This document shows, one piece after another, positions 27,301 through 34,850 of a stretch of 64,000 bases of DNA. Within the stretch, counting starts at the first letter, position 1. Every line of letters begins with the position of its first letter. The stretch lies in the NCBI GenBank assembly GCA_000613465.1, contig BAJA01000022.1, forward strand, positions 1-64,000, in the 5' to 3' direction. Made by a program: the position numbers and the translations under genes. Source of the stretch: Bacteroides nordii WAL 11050 = JCM 12987. Lineage in GTDB: Bacteria; Bacteroidota; Bacteroidia; Bacteroidales; Bacteroidaceae. The notes under the pieces were generated by a model. The model was given only the letters and a program-made list of their open reading frames with translations, did not search any database and was not told the DNA's origin.

Positions 27301-27449
27301 CCAATGATAAATAATGTACCAATGTGCCAATGTGCCAATGTGCCCATTACCTTACGGATCATAGTACGACCCATTGCCTTGCGGATCATGGCGCAGCCAA
27401 TTGTCACATTGTCACATCGGCACATTGGCACATTATTCACATGATTCAT
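24345..27449 (-). CDS. PorW/SprE-like tetratricopeptide lipoprotein, scrambled in residues ~250-329
   Basis: A long lipoprotein with signal and lipobox HIGTLFIIGILFTGCSTKK, followed by HAMTTRYNVYFNGNEAYKSG, the opening typical of SprE/PorW, an outer-membrane TPR lipoprotein tied to gliding/type IX secretion. Many TPR units follow (FPEAAATFSYIARLYTGQP, DYLDQIYYALGNIYLAVG). The middle carries an Asp/Ala/Gly-rich stretch coded by REP-like elements. Residues ~250-329 only make sense in other frames: three single-base deletions (near 26700, 26614 and 26463) cancel out, and repair restores HYLLGSQRYREAIPHLLTTI and RQYYLLGQVYQLLQDPAKA. The ATG at 27449 overlaps the upstream stop; the ATG at 27347 directly before the signal peptide is the alternative. 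Confidence 0.85.
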   Translation of the reverse strand: MNHVNNVPMCRCDNVTIGCAMIRKAMGRTMIRKVMGTLAHWHIGTLFIIGILFTGCSTKKNTAGSRFYHAMTTRYNVYFNGNEAYKSGCKAIEQGNKDNYMEMIPLYPIGNKSTVGTGSGDFERAIEKSQKAIAVHSIKRKPQRKQGKRYTEEYKQWLARREFNPFLHKAWMLMGKAQFQKGDFPEAAATFSYIARLYTGQPKITAEARIWLAQCYTQMGWYYDAEDVLLKVNNDSLPYTSLLPIHELTGIICWVANATGKQSRICLLLSKMKRISGRSAPILSPGTSIPASARSRQSLSGLRKGYQNEPSLRNGAKCTYPSNRGLPGREVRQAAEIKKATDKLRRMTRSDKNKDYLDQIYYALGNIYLAVGDTVQAIKEYDLGVEKSTRGGVEKGILQLTLGNLCWEMGRYVEAQTAYSDAIGLLEKTHAQYEEITKRSEILDELVPYSTAVELQDSLQHLASLDSAARMVVIDTLIARVIRKEEEAKRLAKEAERDALRESIAAENAANAPQQPTTTQPTIPTGDDSWYFYNSQAVTQGKADFQRLWGRRKLEDNWRRRNKTVVALDDFEPVNYDEALPAQGDAAGDDNKDAAGDDATLPIQGDAAGNKENDSQLPADTTSTAAIDEKNPIFYLQQIPLTEEAMAASNEILSDGLFNMGMIFKDRMENFPRAEHSLGRLVHNFPDFGQLDVAYYNLYLMLGRMDRMADANIYKQELIDRFPDSKYAKMLADPDFAYIAVHGKHLEDSLYANTYKEYMAGNYKQVVANAEYSFNKYPMGQHRPKFMFLHAVSALQVGDQKQFLAELKELVQQYPENEITDLAAHILKGVQEGRLLAEGSISFGSIWSRRSAEGLADSTRIAGMDSTHVFTAERNTPYLFILAYEEGKVNENQLLYEVARYNFSSFMVKNFDLSFSHDRGIGRLVIRSFANYEEAQYYQRQLYADPHMNERLSGMRAVLISETNYELMNQFYSFDDYDVFYKKTFDPYPTEEEVPIDGSTLDEPLLNLPPVDETTPAEEDEGEEIQQSPGTNYF
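25624..25655 (-). repeat. REP-like element inside the PorW/SprE-like gene, copy A
   Basis: On the minus strand: GCGACGCTTCCTATACAGGG then AGATGCGGCAGGC. It reads in frame as ATLPIQGDAAG. It has the same orientation as the copies at gene ends, with a diverged palindrome centre (TATA instead of CGCG). Confidence 0.65.
25685..25716 (-). repeat. REP-like element inside the PorW/SprE-like gene, copy B
   Basis: On the minus strand: GAAGCGCTTCCCGCGCAGGG then AGATGCGGCAGGC. It reads as EALPAQGDAAG, nearly the same peptide as copy A, and differs from the consensus by only a few bases. Confidence 0.75.
26449..26482 (-). repeat. REP-like element inside the PorW/SprE-like gene, copy C
   Basis: On the minus strand: GAGGCCTTCCCGGCCGGGAG then GTGCGTCAGGCGG. 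Other copies have four G in GGGGAG where this one has three, so a missing base here matches the frame slip that must occur at this spot. After repair it reads EAFPAGEVRQAAE. Confidence 0.75.
27316..27437. repeat. CAATGTGC repeat cluster with inverted arms
   Basis: On the + strand ACCAATGTGCCAATGTGCC (9-base period) lies at the left, and its inverse GGCACATTGGCACATT near 27418-27433 at the right. Between them are two 19-base near-repeats, CCATTACCTTACGGATCAT and CCATTGCCTTGCGGATCAT. The cluster overlaps the start of the PorW/SprE-like gene, where it encodes the signal peptide MGTLAHWHIGTLF and two MIRKxMG repeats. It also contains a TTGGCTGCGC motif (27391-27400, minus strand). Confidence 0.75.
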
Positions 27450-28237
27450 CTTTTTATCACTTTGCATACGGCATAAATTAGGATGGATACAAATATGATG
27501 GAGGCTCCCGAAGGTACTTTCCAGTGATAAGAAACGAACAATCCACCCAGGCATCCTAAAAAACCGATGCCGATAGACAACCAGATGATCCGTTTAAAGC
27601 TATAAGTGAACAGATTGGCGGTCATTTGCGGAATGGTAAGTAATGAGATAGCCAATACAATACCGACCATGCGCAGGCAAGAAACAATTGTCAGTGCTAT
27701 GAACATCATCAGCAAATACTCAAATACTGCTACGGGAATTCCCTGGGAGCGGGCAAATTCGCGGTCGAATGCTACATAGATAATAGGATGGATGAACAGG
27801 CAGAAGAAGATGATAAGCACTATAGCCAGTAATCCTAGCATTAGCAAGTCCCCTCTTGTGATGGTCAGGATATTGCCAAACAAATAGGCTGATAAATCCG
27901 GAGCAAATCCGGGTGAGAGAAAACTGAACATAATACCCAATGCCATTCCGAGTGTCCAGAATACTGCAATGGCAGAGTCTTCACGCATATCTTTTCGCTT
28001 ACTGAGCCACTCAACTCCGAAAGCCGATAATACCGAAAACACGGCAGCCGAAAGAATGGGCGATATACCTGCAAATAACCCCAGGCCGATACCACCGAAT
28101 GAGGCATGTGTAATTCCTCCGCTGATAAACACCAGTCGGCGCGTCACTATGTAAGTGCCGATAATACCGCAGGCTATGCTGGCCAACAGGCTACCCAGGA
28201 GGGCATGTTGAAAAAAGGTATATTGTAACAGATCCAT
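27446..28237 (-). CDS. Metal (Zn/Mn/Fe) ABC transporter permease
   Basis: A 263-residue membrane protein of the ABC-3 (ZnuB/MntB) family with about eight membrane segments. Family features: FFQHALLGSLLASIACGIIG at the start, ITHASFGGIGLGLF, and VGIVLAISLLTIPQMTANLF near the end. It should form the channel of a divalent-metal importer, but no ATPase or binding-protein gene is adjacent, so its partners lie elsewhere. It overlaps the PorW/SprE-like ATG by ATGA. A metal-type TonB receptor operon lies 3 kb upstream. Confidence 0.9.
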   Translation of the reverse strand: MDLLQYTFFQHALLGSLLASIACGIIGTYIVTRRLVFISGGITHASFGGIGLGLFAGISPILSAAVFSVLSAFGVEWLSKRKDMREDSAIAVFWTLGMALGIMFSFLSPGFAPDLSAYLFGNILTITRGDLLMLGLLAIVLIIFFCLFIHPIIYVAFDREFARSQGIPVAVFEYLLMMFIALTIVSCLRMVGIVLAISLLTIPQMTANLFTYSFKRIIWLSIGIGFLGCLGGLFVSYHWKVPSGASIIFVSILIYAVCKVIKR

Positions 28238-28293
28238 TCAGATACTTAACTTACTAATTATTAATAACGGCAGAAAGGTACTACTTATTATAA

Positions 28294-28716
28294 TCAGGGA
28301 TGCATTCTCCGTTCTCCGATGATGAGGAATACCTCGTCTTTCAGATTATCGGGCAGGTTGATACCTCTTAGTTGCAGGCTACGAACCCAACCGGCTACAT
28401 CTGTTTCCTGCATCGTATAGAATACATCACGAAACATTTCCATTTCTTCCTCCGTGTATGTTTCCGGTGCCCGGCCAATGAATTGATCCAGTTCCTCATC
28501 ATCATAATACTCTATCTCCTTACTGACGGCAGCCAGCAAGCTGTCTTTTTCGCAGACTTCATGTTGTCCGCAACATTCTACGTCTGCTTCTTTCACTTCG
28601 GGAAAGCTTTCCAACTCTCCGTTTTCTATCTTTTTCTGCAACCTTCTGTTGCGGATGTGTCCGGCAATTAATGCTACGAGGGTGAGTAGCAACAGACTTA
28701 CGATCAGTATCCACAT
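28294..28716 (-). CDS. Single-pass membrane protein of unknown function
   Basis: A 140-residue protein with one N-terminal membrane segment (ILIVSLLLLTLVALIAGHI) and a soluble acidic tail. A cysteine cluster ECCGQHEVCEKD near residue 47 could bind a metal. The C-terminal half (FRDVFYTMQETDVAGWVRSL, INLPDNLKDEVFLIIGERR) looks like a small helical domain. I do not recognise a named family. It is 56 bases upstream of the metal ABC permease and probably co-transcribed; the cysteines make a metal link possible but unproved. Confidence 0.7.
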   Translation of the reverse strand: MWILIVSLLLLTLVALIAGHIRNRRLQKKIENGELESFPEVKEADVECCGQHEVCEKDSLLAAVSKEIEYYDDEELDQFIGRAPETYTEEEMEMFRDVFYTMQETDVAGWVRSLQLRGINLPDNLKDEVFLIIGERRMHP

Positions 28717-28824
28717 AATTCTAAATCTCTCATTTTGTGCAAAGGTACTGATTTATTTACCACAGAGTATACAGATTAACACAGATTATAGAGAAATGAA
28801 AATATGGGATAACCTTATAAGGTT

Positions 28825-30060
28825 TCATTCTTTATTGTCTATTTGGAAACCTGCCTGTTGTAGATGCTCCCAATAAGCGGGATAAGATTTGGAAACAACC
28901 TGTGGCTCTGCAATGCGCATTTCCGGAAAGCGGAGTGCTGCCGGAGCAAAAGCCATTGCCATCCGATGGTCCTCGTACGTTTGTATTACGGGCTGTGCTT
29001 CGGGCTGACAGCGTTCACCGTCCCAAATCAATATGCTGTCTTGTGCATCCTGAAGTAGATATCCTAATTTCCGGAGTTCTGCTTTTAACGCAAAAATGCG
29101 GTCAGTTTCTTTTATCTTGAGGCTTTGCAATCCTGTGAATCGGAACGGAATGCCCAGCAGGCAACAGGTCACAGCAAAGGTTTGCGCCAGGTCGGGAATA
29201 TCAACGAAGTCTTCGTTTAGCTGTTCGACAAGTCTGTTGCTCTTTTTGAGAAGTACACCTTCATGAGTAAATTCAGTTGTTATGCCCAGGCGTGAAAATA
29301 CTTCGGCTCCGCGACTGTCTCCCTGATAACTGTTACGGAACAACCCCATGAGTTCTATTTCTGCCTGCTCGGATAAGGCAGCTATCTGATACCAGTAGGA
29401 AGCGGCACTCCAGTCACTCTCTACCATAAAGGATACCGGAGTATAAGGTTTCGGAGCTACCTCGATACTGTTTTCCGAAGTCCAGGCGGCTTTTGCACCA
29501 AACTCTTTCATCAGTTGTAATGTAAGGTTGATGTACGGGAGAGAGATGATTTCACCGGTAAGATGCAGGCGTAATCCATTTTTCAGAACCGGACCGATCA
29601 TCAGCAAGGCGGAAATATACTGTGAACTGACATTGCCTTTCAGGGTTAGTTCGTTGCCTTTTAGTTCAGTTCCATGAATACGTAAAGGAGGAAAACCTTC
29701 CTTACCGGCATATTCTATTTGTGCACCCAGTTCACGGAGTGCATTGACCAGTATTTGTATCGGACGTTGTTGCATCCGCTCCGTTCCGGTGAGAATATGT
29801 GTGCCTTGTACAGTGCTTAGGTATGCGGTAAGAAAACGCATCGCTGTTCCGGCAGCCATGATGTCTATGGTTTCGTTATTCTCTGCCAGTGCTTTGATCA
29901 TTACTAATGTATCATCGCAGTCGGACAGATTGCATGGAGGAGTTGTCCCCCGGGCCAGTGCATTAATGATGAGTGCACGGTTACTGATACTTTTGGAAGC
30001 GGGGAGTTGTATAGTGGACTTCACTACAGAGGGAGCTGATAGTTTGTAACGCATGGTCAT
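28825..30060 (-). CDS. aroA: 3-phosphoshikimate 1-carboxyvinyltransferase (EPSP synthase)
   Basis: Sixth step of the shikimate pathway: joins phosphoenolpyruvate to shikimate-3-phosphate. Key segments are present: LPASKSISNRALIINALA near the start, GTAMRFLTAYLS, SDWSAASYWY, SLKIKETDRIFALKAEL and TYEDHRMAMAFAPAAL. At 411 residues it is slightly short but complete, as usual for Bacteroides. The second in-frame ATG at 30054 is an equally good start. aroB lies 7.5 kb away, not in the same operon. A -7-like element (minus-strand TATTTTTG, 30094-30087) lies just upstream. Confidence 0.95.
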   Translation of the reverse strand: MTMRYKLSAPSVVKSTIQLPASKSISNRALIINALARGTTPPCNLSDCDDTLVMIKALAENNETIDIMAAGTAMRFLTAYLSTVQGTHILTGTERMQQRPIQILVNALRELGAQIEYAGKEGFPPLRIHGTELKGNELTLKGNVSSQYISALLMIGPVLKNGLRLHLTGEIISLPYINLTLQLMKEFGAKAAWTSENSIEVAPKPYTPVSFMVESDWSAASYWYQIAALSEQAEIELMGLFRNSYQGDSRGAEVFSRLGITTEFTHEGVLLKKSNRLVEQLNEDFVDIPDLAQTFAVTCCLLGIPFRFTGLQSLKIKETDRIFALKAELRKLGYLLQDAQDSILIWDGERCQPEAQPVIQTYEDHRMAMAFAPAALRFPEMRIAEPQVVSKSYPAYWEHLQQAGFQIDNKE

Positions 30061-30184
30061 AATTCGAATAGTGATTAATATAGCTGCAAAAATAAGGATT
30101 TATTTTTGCATAATTCAACTATCAGGGTAGCAGATGTATTAATATACCTATCTATTGGTAAAATAAGACCTGTATTATGAAAAG

Positions 30185-30228
30185 ATATGCAATATAGTTG
30201 CATATATAGAGGTGGATACATACCTTTG
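30185..30228 (+). promoter_or_regulatory. Promoter with 8-bp dyad operator candidate, metal-uptake operon
   Basis: ATATGCAA (30185-30192) and TTGCATAT (30198-30205) are exact inverted repeats around a 5-base centre. TTG of the right arm (30198-30200) can serve as the -33 element, with TACCTTTG (30221-30228) as the -7 element 20 bases away. A repressor bound to the dyad would block the promoter. The layout resembles Fur/Zur-type control, but the sequence is not a standard Fur or Zur box. Confidence 0.55.
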
Positions 30229-30306
30229 CGCCATTCCTTTATTGATGTATTTATAACCCTATAACTTAAAAACTCAAAAACTTATCAACTTAAAAACAAA
30301 GACCCG

Positions 30307-30636
30307 GTGAAGAGGAATATTAGAAAAAGAGTCTGTATTTCATGGTTGTTGCTTGCAACATTCATGCCTTTCTTTGTGGTGAAGGCACTCCATCACCACG
30401 GGGGAGATAATGCTGTATCTTCTTCTTGTTCGGACACTCATCATTCTCATAACTCCCATAATGCTTGTGACGACTGTCTTATCTGCCAATTCTCTCTTTC
30501 TCTTTTTACGGAAGCCATATCATTTGATTTTACCCTTATATTACCGCTCATTTCCTATGAGCGTGTTACTTACCCCGAAAAGATAGCTTACACGCTTTCT
30601 TATTCCCATTATTTGCGTGCACCTCCGATAGCATAA
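30307..30636 (+). CDS. Small His/Cys-rich exported protein
   Basis: A 109-residue protein starting at GTG (no ATG in frame) with an N-terminal membrane segment (VCISWLLLATFMPFFVV) followed by a metal-ligand-rich region: HHHGG, THHSHNSHNACDDCLIC. The rest is hydrophobic. It resembles the DUF2946-like small proteins that precede TonB receptors. First gene of an operon with a TonB receptor and a DUF4625 lipoprotein, so a role in handling zinc, copper or a similar metal is a reasonable guess. Confidence 0.7.
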   Translation: MKRNIRKRVCISWLLLATFMPFFVVKALHHHGGDNAVSSSCSDTHHSHNSHNACDDCLICQFSLSLFTEAISFDFTLILPLISYERVTYPEKIAYTLSYSHYLRAPPIA

Positions 30637-30681
30637 CTATCTATATTATCTTTTCACAGTATTATAAACAATAAATTGTAA

Positions 30682-32841
30682 ATGATGCGTATCGGAATTA
30701 TTTCGGGCGTGTTAGGGCTATGCTTTGCCCTGGCTGTCCATGCACAAAAGTCCGATTCAATCAAGAGTGTATCTTTGTCTGAAGTGGTGGTTACGGAGTC
30801 GTATCAACAACATCAGATGAAAAAGACTGCACTTACGGTTGATGTTGCGAACAAGGACTTTTTGCGGAAGAATTTTACAGGTAATCTTATACAGGCGATG
30901 GCCAATATTCCTGGCGTACAGGCGATGGACATCGGTGTAGGTACCTCTAAACCAATGATCCGGGGGATGGGATTTAACCGGATTGTAGTATTGGAAAATG
31001 GTGTGAAGCAGGAAGGACAACAATGGGGTGCAGACCATGGATTGGAATTGGATGCTTTCAACGTGGATGCCGTTAATGTACTGAAAGGCCCTTCTTCACT
31101 TCTTTATGGAAGTGATGCTATGGGGGGAGTGATCGATATAACACCTGCTGTTGTTCCCTTGACTAATCAATTTTTTGGTGAAGCGGCACTTTTGGGAAAG
31201 TCGGTTAATGGAACGGTAGGAGGTTCTATTATGTTAGGATTCAGGAAGAATGCTTGGTTTATGAAAGTGCGTTATTCTGAGCAACATTTCGGAGATTATC
31301 ATGTGCCGGCAGATACGGTGATTTATCTCACTCAAAAGATGCCGTTGTATGGACGGAAACTAAAGAATACAGCTGGGATTGAACGCAATATCAGTTTCTT
31401 TACTCAGTATCATTACAAGGACTATAAGTCTGATTATGCGATTAGTAATGTGTTTCAGAAGAATGGTTTCTTTCCCGGAGCACATGGTATACCCGATATT
31501 TCCCGTCTGCAAGATGATGGGGATAGTCGTAATATTGAGTTGCCTTTTAGCCAAGTGAATCACTTGAAGTTTACTACCCATCAGCAGTATGCTTGGGAAA
31601 GTATACTGCTATCCGGCGATTTCGGTTATCAGAACAATCATCGGGAAGAGTGGAGTGCTTTTCATACACATTATGGAACACAGCCTCTGCCGGAAAAAGA
31701 TCCTGATAAAGAATTAGCTTTTATGCTTCATACTTTTAGTTCTTCGGTTAAGCTGCGTTTGTTCGGTTCTTCTTCCTGGGAGCATACTGCTGGCTGGGAT
31801 AGTCAATATCAGCAGAACGGTATTTCCGGATATTCTTTTCTGTTGCCGGAATATCACCGTTTCTCTACCGGATTGCTATGGCTCACTACTTATCGTCCGA
31901 ATAATTCCTTTTCTGTTTCGGGAGGAATACGTTATGATTATGGTACAATTCATATTTCGGCTCATGAAGATAACTACCTGGCAACTTATCTGGAAGGTCA
32001 GGGGTATGATAGTGAGCAGGTGGATTTTTATCGCTGGAATAGTCATAAGGTAGATCGTCGTTTCGGAGACTATTCTCTTTCGTTGGGAGTAGTGTGGAAT
32101 CCGTTACCGGCACATTTGGTAAAAGTGAATTTAGGACGTAGCTTTCGTTTGCCCGGAGCCAATGAACTTGCTTCTAACGGAGTACATCATGGCACTTTCC
32201 GTCATGAACAGGGAGATGCTTCACTTGCTTCCGAACAGGGATGGCAACTGGATACTTCTTATCTTTTGGAGCAGAAAGGATTATCCGTGTCTGTTTCTCC
32301 ATATGTGAGTTGGTTCAGTAATTATATCTTTCTGCATCCCACCGGAGAATGGTCTGTATTGCCTCATGCCGGGCAAATTTATCGGTATACAGGTGCAGAA
32401 GCTCTGTTTGCAGGGATAGAAGCATCGTTTAGTATCGATTTCCTGCGTCGGTTGAATTATCGTTTTTCCGGTGAGTATGTTTATACTTATAATTGTGACG
32501 AGCATATACCACTGAGTTTTTCACCTCCTGCTTCTATGCGTAACGTACTAACCTGGCAGAAGAACCTATTTACAGTTTATGCCGAGTGGCAATCTGTTGC
32601 TTCGCAAAACCGTGTAGATCGTAATGAAGACCGCACTCCGGGAGCTAACTTGTTTCACCTTGGAGGAACTCTGAATTTTCCGATAGGAGGGACGAAGGTA
32701 GAAATAACTCTGACTGCCCGGAATATATTCGATACCCGTTATTACAATCATCTTAGTTTTTACCGGAAGATGGAAATTCCTGAACCGGGGAGAAACTTTC
32801 AGTTATTAATCAAAGTACCCATTAAACAGTTATTAAAATGA
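30682..32841 (+). CDS. TonB-dependent outer-membrane receptor, probably for metal uptake
   Basis: A 719-residue receptor with signal peptide (GLCFALAVHAQ), a TonB-box-like start (VSLSEVVVTESY), a plug domain (NFTGNLIQAMANIPGVQAMD, KPMIRGMGFNRIVVLENGVK, LKGPSSLLYGSDAMGG) and a beta-barrel ending in an aromatic-rich strand (YYNHLSFYRKMEIPEPGR). It lacks the SusC-type N-terminal extension and has no SusD partner, so it belongs to the siderophore/metal class. Its last four bases overlap the DUF4625 gene. Neighbours rich in histidine and cysteine point to a metal substrate. Confidence 0.9.
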   Translation: MMRIGIISGVLGLCFALAVHAQKSDSIKSVSLSEVVVTESYQQHQMKKTALTVDVANKDFLRKNFTGNLIQAMANIPGVQAMDIGVGTSKPMIRGMGFNRIVVLENGVKQEGQQWGADHGLELDAFNVDAVNVLKGPSSLLYGSDAMGGVIDITPAVVPLTNQFFGEAALLGKSVNGTVGGSIMLGFRKNAWFMKVRYSEQHFGDYHVPADTVIYLTQKMPLYGRKLKNTAGIERNISFFTQYHYKDYKSDYAISNVFQKNGFFPGAHGIPDISRLQDDGDSRNIELPFSQVNHLKFTTHQQYAWESILLSGDFGYQNNHREEWSAFHTHYGTQPLPEKDPDKELAFMLHTFSSSVKLRLFGSSSWEHTAGWDSQYQQNGISGYSFLLPEYHRFSTGLLWLTTYRPNNSFSVSGGIRYDYGTIHISAHEDNYLATYLEGQGYDSEQVDFYRWNSHKVDRRFGDYSLSLGVVWNPLPAHLVKVNLGRSFRLPGANELASNGVHHGTFRHEQGDASLASEQGWQLDTSYLLEQKGLSVSVSPYVSWFSNYIFLHPTGEWSVLPHAGQIYRYTGAEALFAGIEASFSIDFLRRLNYRFSGEYVYTYNCDEHIPLSFSPPASMRNVLTWQKNLFTVYAEWQSVASQNRVDRNEDRTPGANLFHLGGTLNFPIGGTKVEITLTARNIFDTRYYNHLSFYRKMEIPEPGRNFQLLIKVPIKQLLK

Positions 32842-33311
32842 AAACAAAAATTTATTTCACAACTATATTAGTTATCTCTGTTCTTGCATTTTTTTCTTGT
32901 GATAAGGAAGATAGTGATACAACCAAACCGGTGATTGACCTTCATGAGCCTGCCGAGGGGCAAGCTTTGTTGATTGGTTCGGAAAAAGGAGTACACTTTG
33001 AAATGGATCTTTCGGATGACGTCATGCTGAAATCTTATAAAATAGATATCCATAATAATTTTGATCATCACTCACATGGAGGAACCAGAGCGGAGGGAGA
33101 AGGGAGAGTTCCATTCGTTTTTAACCGTTCGTATGACGTTTCCGGTAAGAAGAATGTACATGTTCATCATCATGACATAGTAATTCCTGAAGATGCAACC
33201 CCGGGGGATTATCATTTAATGGTATATTGTACGGATGCAGCTGGTAATGAAACTCACATTGCCCGTAATATAGTACTTAGTACAACAGCAGAAGAGGACC
33301 ATGATGAGTAG
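32838..33311 (+). CDS. DUF4625 lipoprotein, His-rich
   Basis: A 157-residue lipoprotein (VISVLAFFSCDKED, lipobox Cys near 22) with an immunoglobulin-like DUF4625 fold: VIDLHEPAEGQALLIGSEKG, VMLKSYKIDIHNNFDHHSH, PGDYHLMVYCTDAAGN. Histidines are concentrated in DHHSHGG and HVHHHD. It overlaps the TonB receptor by four bases (ATGA), so it is probably its surface or periplasmic partner, delivering or capturing the metal. Confidence 0.85.
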   Translation: MKTKIYFTTILVISVLAFFSCDKEDSDTTKPVIDLHEPAEGQALLIGSEKGVHFEMDLSDDVMLKSYKIDIHNNFDHHSHGGTRAEGEGRVPFVFNRSYDVSGKKNVHVHHHDIVIPEDATPGDYHLMVYCTDAAGNETHIARNIVLSTTAEEDHDE

Positions 33312-33416
33312 TCTGAAAAAAAGTACTATTTAAAAGTTATACTACTTTTAATTGGGAAGAGATTATATATTTCAAAAAAGAGACATCGTACTTTTCTTGA
33401 TATAATAGTCTAAATA

Positions 33417-33460
33417 AAACAGGGGTTGTGCCAAAACGCTGGCGTAACCTCTGTTTGTTT
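33417..33460 (+). terminator. Terminator hairpin after the metal-uptake operon
   Basis: AAACAGGGGTT (33417-33427) pairs with AACCTCTGTTT (33446-33456) with one G-U pair, followed by GTTTTG. It lies about 105 bases after the DUF4625 stop. Confidence 0.65.
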
Positions 33461-33561
33461 TGATGGGTTTGTTCCTGATAGAAGAATAAAAGAGGCTATG
33501 TGCAAAAAGGGAGTGTGGTTGTATATGGGAAAATGTAATCAAACTGTAATCGCTATAAATG

Positions 33562-33592
33562 AAAAGGAGCTAAGTCTTAGACCTAACTCCTT
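33562..33592 (-). terminator. Terminator of tRNA-Pro
   Basis: On the minus strand AAGGAG-TTAGGTCT pairs with AGACTTAG-CTCCTT, followed by TTTTC. It begins 13 bases after the tRNA 3' end. Confidence 0.75.
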
Positions 33593-33604
33593 AATGCTCA
33601 ACAG

Positions 33605-33678
33605 TCGGGATGACAAGATTCGAACTTGCGACCACACGCCCCCCAGACGCGTACTCTACCGGGCTGAGCTACATCCCG
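33605..33678 (-). tRNA. tRNA-Pro (anticodon GGG)
   Basis: Cloverleaf on the minus strand: acceptor CGGGATG pairs with CATCCCG, discriminator A, no encoded CCA. D arm TAGCTCAGCCCGGTAGAGTA, anticodon stem-loop CGCGT-CTGGGGG-GCGTG with GGG at 34-36, and T arm GCAAG-TTCGAAT-CTTGT. The length of 74 bases is normal. The anticodon reads CCC and CCU proline codons. Confidence 0.93.
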
Positions 33679-33980
33679 AATTGCGGTTGCAAAAGTAGTG
33701 CTTTATTTTGAAATAGCAAGGGAATCGAATAAATTATTTTATTTCAAATCTGTTATGTGTTGAAAATGAATGAATTGTTTAAAAACAAGAGGTGGTTGCT
33801 GAAAAAAAACTTTAGTATGATTTTTTAGAAAACTTTAAATGGTTGCTGTTTGTTTATGAAATAATGTAAATTGCATGGACTTTTTTTCTGCAATATAATA
33901 CCAGGATTCTTGTCCTTGCTGTACAGTAGTTTGTTATATTATACTTTTGCGAAAATTATATTAATACATAATATCGGCAA
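33679..33980 (+). promoter_or_regulatory. A/T-rich gap with probable araC-type gene promoter
   Basis: No gene seen. TACTTTTG at 33942-33949 fits the -7 consensus and is 32 bases before the ATG at 33981; the nearest TTG candidates (33910, 33916) are a little too far for a standard -33. Base composition is markedly A/T-rich compared with the flanks. Confidence 0.5.
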
Positions 33981-34850
33981 ATGGCAAACAATAAAATTAA
34001 AAAAGAAATTTTAGAAATCAACGCTTTTGGTGAAGAATTCAGAATTTGTAGAAATTTGAAATATCTTCCTTTGACTGCTTATCCTTCTTATATCCAGACA
34101 GGTTGATTGTTTTTTGTTTGAAGGGTAGTGCACGTATTAATATACATGATAATGAACATTTATTGTCTGAAAATCAATTAGCTGTTTTTTTTCCGGGGCA
34201 GCTTATTTCATGTAGGGATATAAGTGATGACTTTTTGACGCTTACTCTCAGTCTTTCGTCTACTTTTTATGATGATATTTTGAGTGGGATGCGCCGTTTC
34301 TCTCCTCATTTTTTTGTTTATATGAGAAGCCATTTTTGGTTTCCTTTAAATGAGCGTGAGGTTGCTGGCTTTTGTGGTTATTTTAATTTGATTTCTGATC
34401 GGGTCAAACGAGAACAGGTTGCTTACCGAAGAGAGGCATTGATACATTTATTGAGATTCTTTTATCTTGATTTATATAATACCTATCTTGATAGTTCCCT
34501 ATTGATGGGAGGAACAAAGCCGGATGCCCGTAAAGAAGAATTGGCCAATCAGTTCTTTAAACTGATTATGTTATATTATAAGGAGAATAGGGAAGTCGCT
34601 TTTTATGCAGATAAACTGTGTATAACTTCCAAATACTTATCGGCGGTTATTAAGGAGGTGAGTGGGAAAACGGCTAAAGATTGGATCATTGAGTATATGG
34701 TTTTAGAGATTAAAGCTTTGCTTAAGAATTCAACTTTAAATATTCAGCAAATTGCTACAAAGACAAATTTTTGCAAATCAGTCATCACTGGGACGCTTTT
34801 TCAGGAAACATACCGGAATGTCACTTTTAGAGTATAGAATGCAGAAATGA
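33981..34850 (+). CDS. AraC-family transcription regulator, two frameshifts
   Basis: Repaired, the gene gives about 289 residues. It starts MANNKIKKEILEINAFGEEF; one missing T near 34104 moves the frame to LIVFCLKGSARINIHDNEHL, an AraC cupin-like sensor half (ENQLAVFFPGQLIS). One extra T in the run at 34768-34772 hides the true end ANQSSLGRFFRKHTGMSLLE, the second helix-turn-helix. The first HTH is VAFYADKLCITSKYLSAVIK. The corrected stop overlaps the sensor-kinase ATG by ATGA, so the two are translationally coupled. It has no receiver domain. Both breaks are probably sequence errors. Confidence 0.88.

Noticed and set aside
22613..27449. Complete type IX secretion locus
   Set aside because: Only PorX and PorW/SprE homologues are seen; none of the core membrane or motor components is present here.
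33426..33698. Protein gene overlapping the tRNA
   Set aside because: The open frame crosses a terminator and a complete tRNA-Pro; its residues match no protein pattern.
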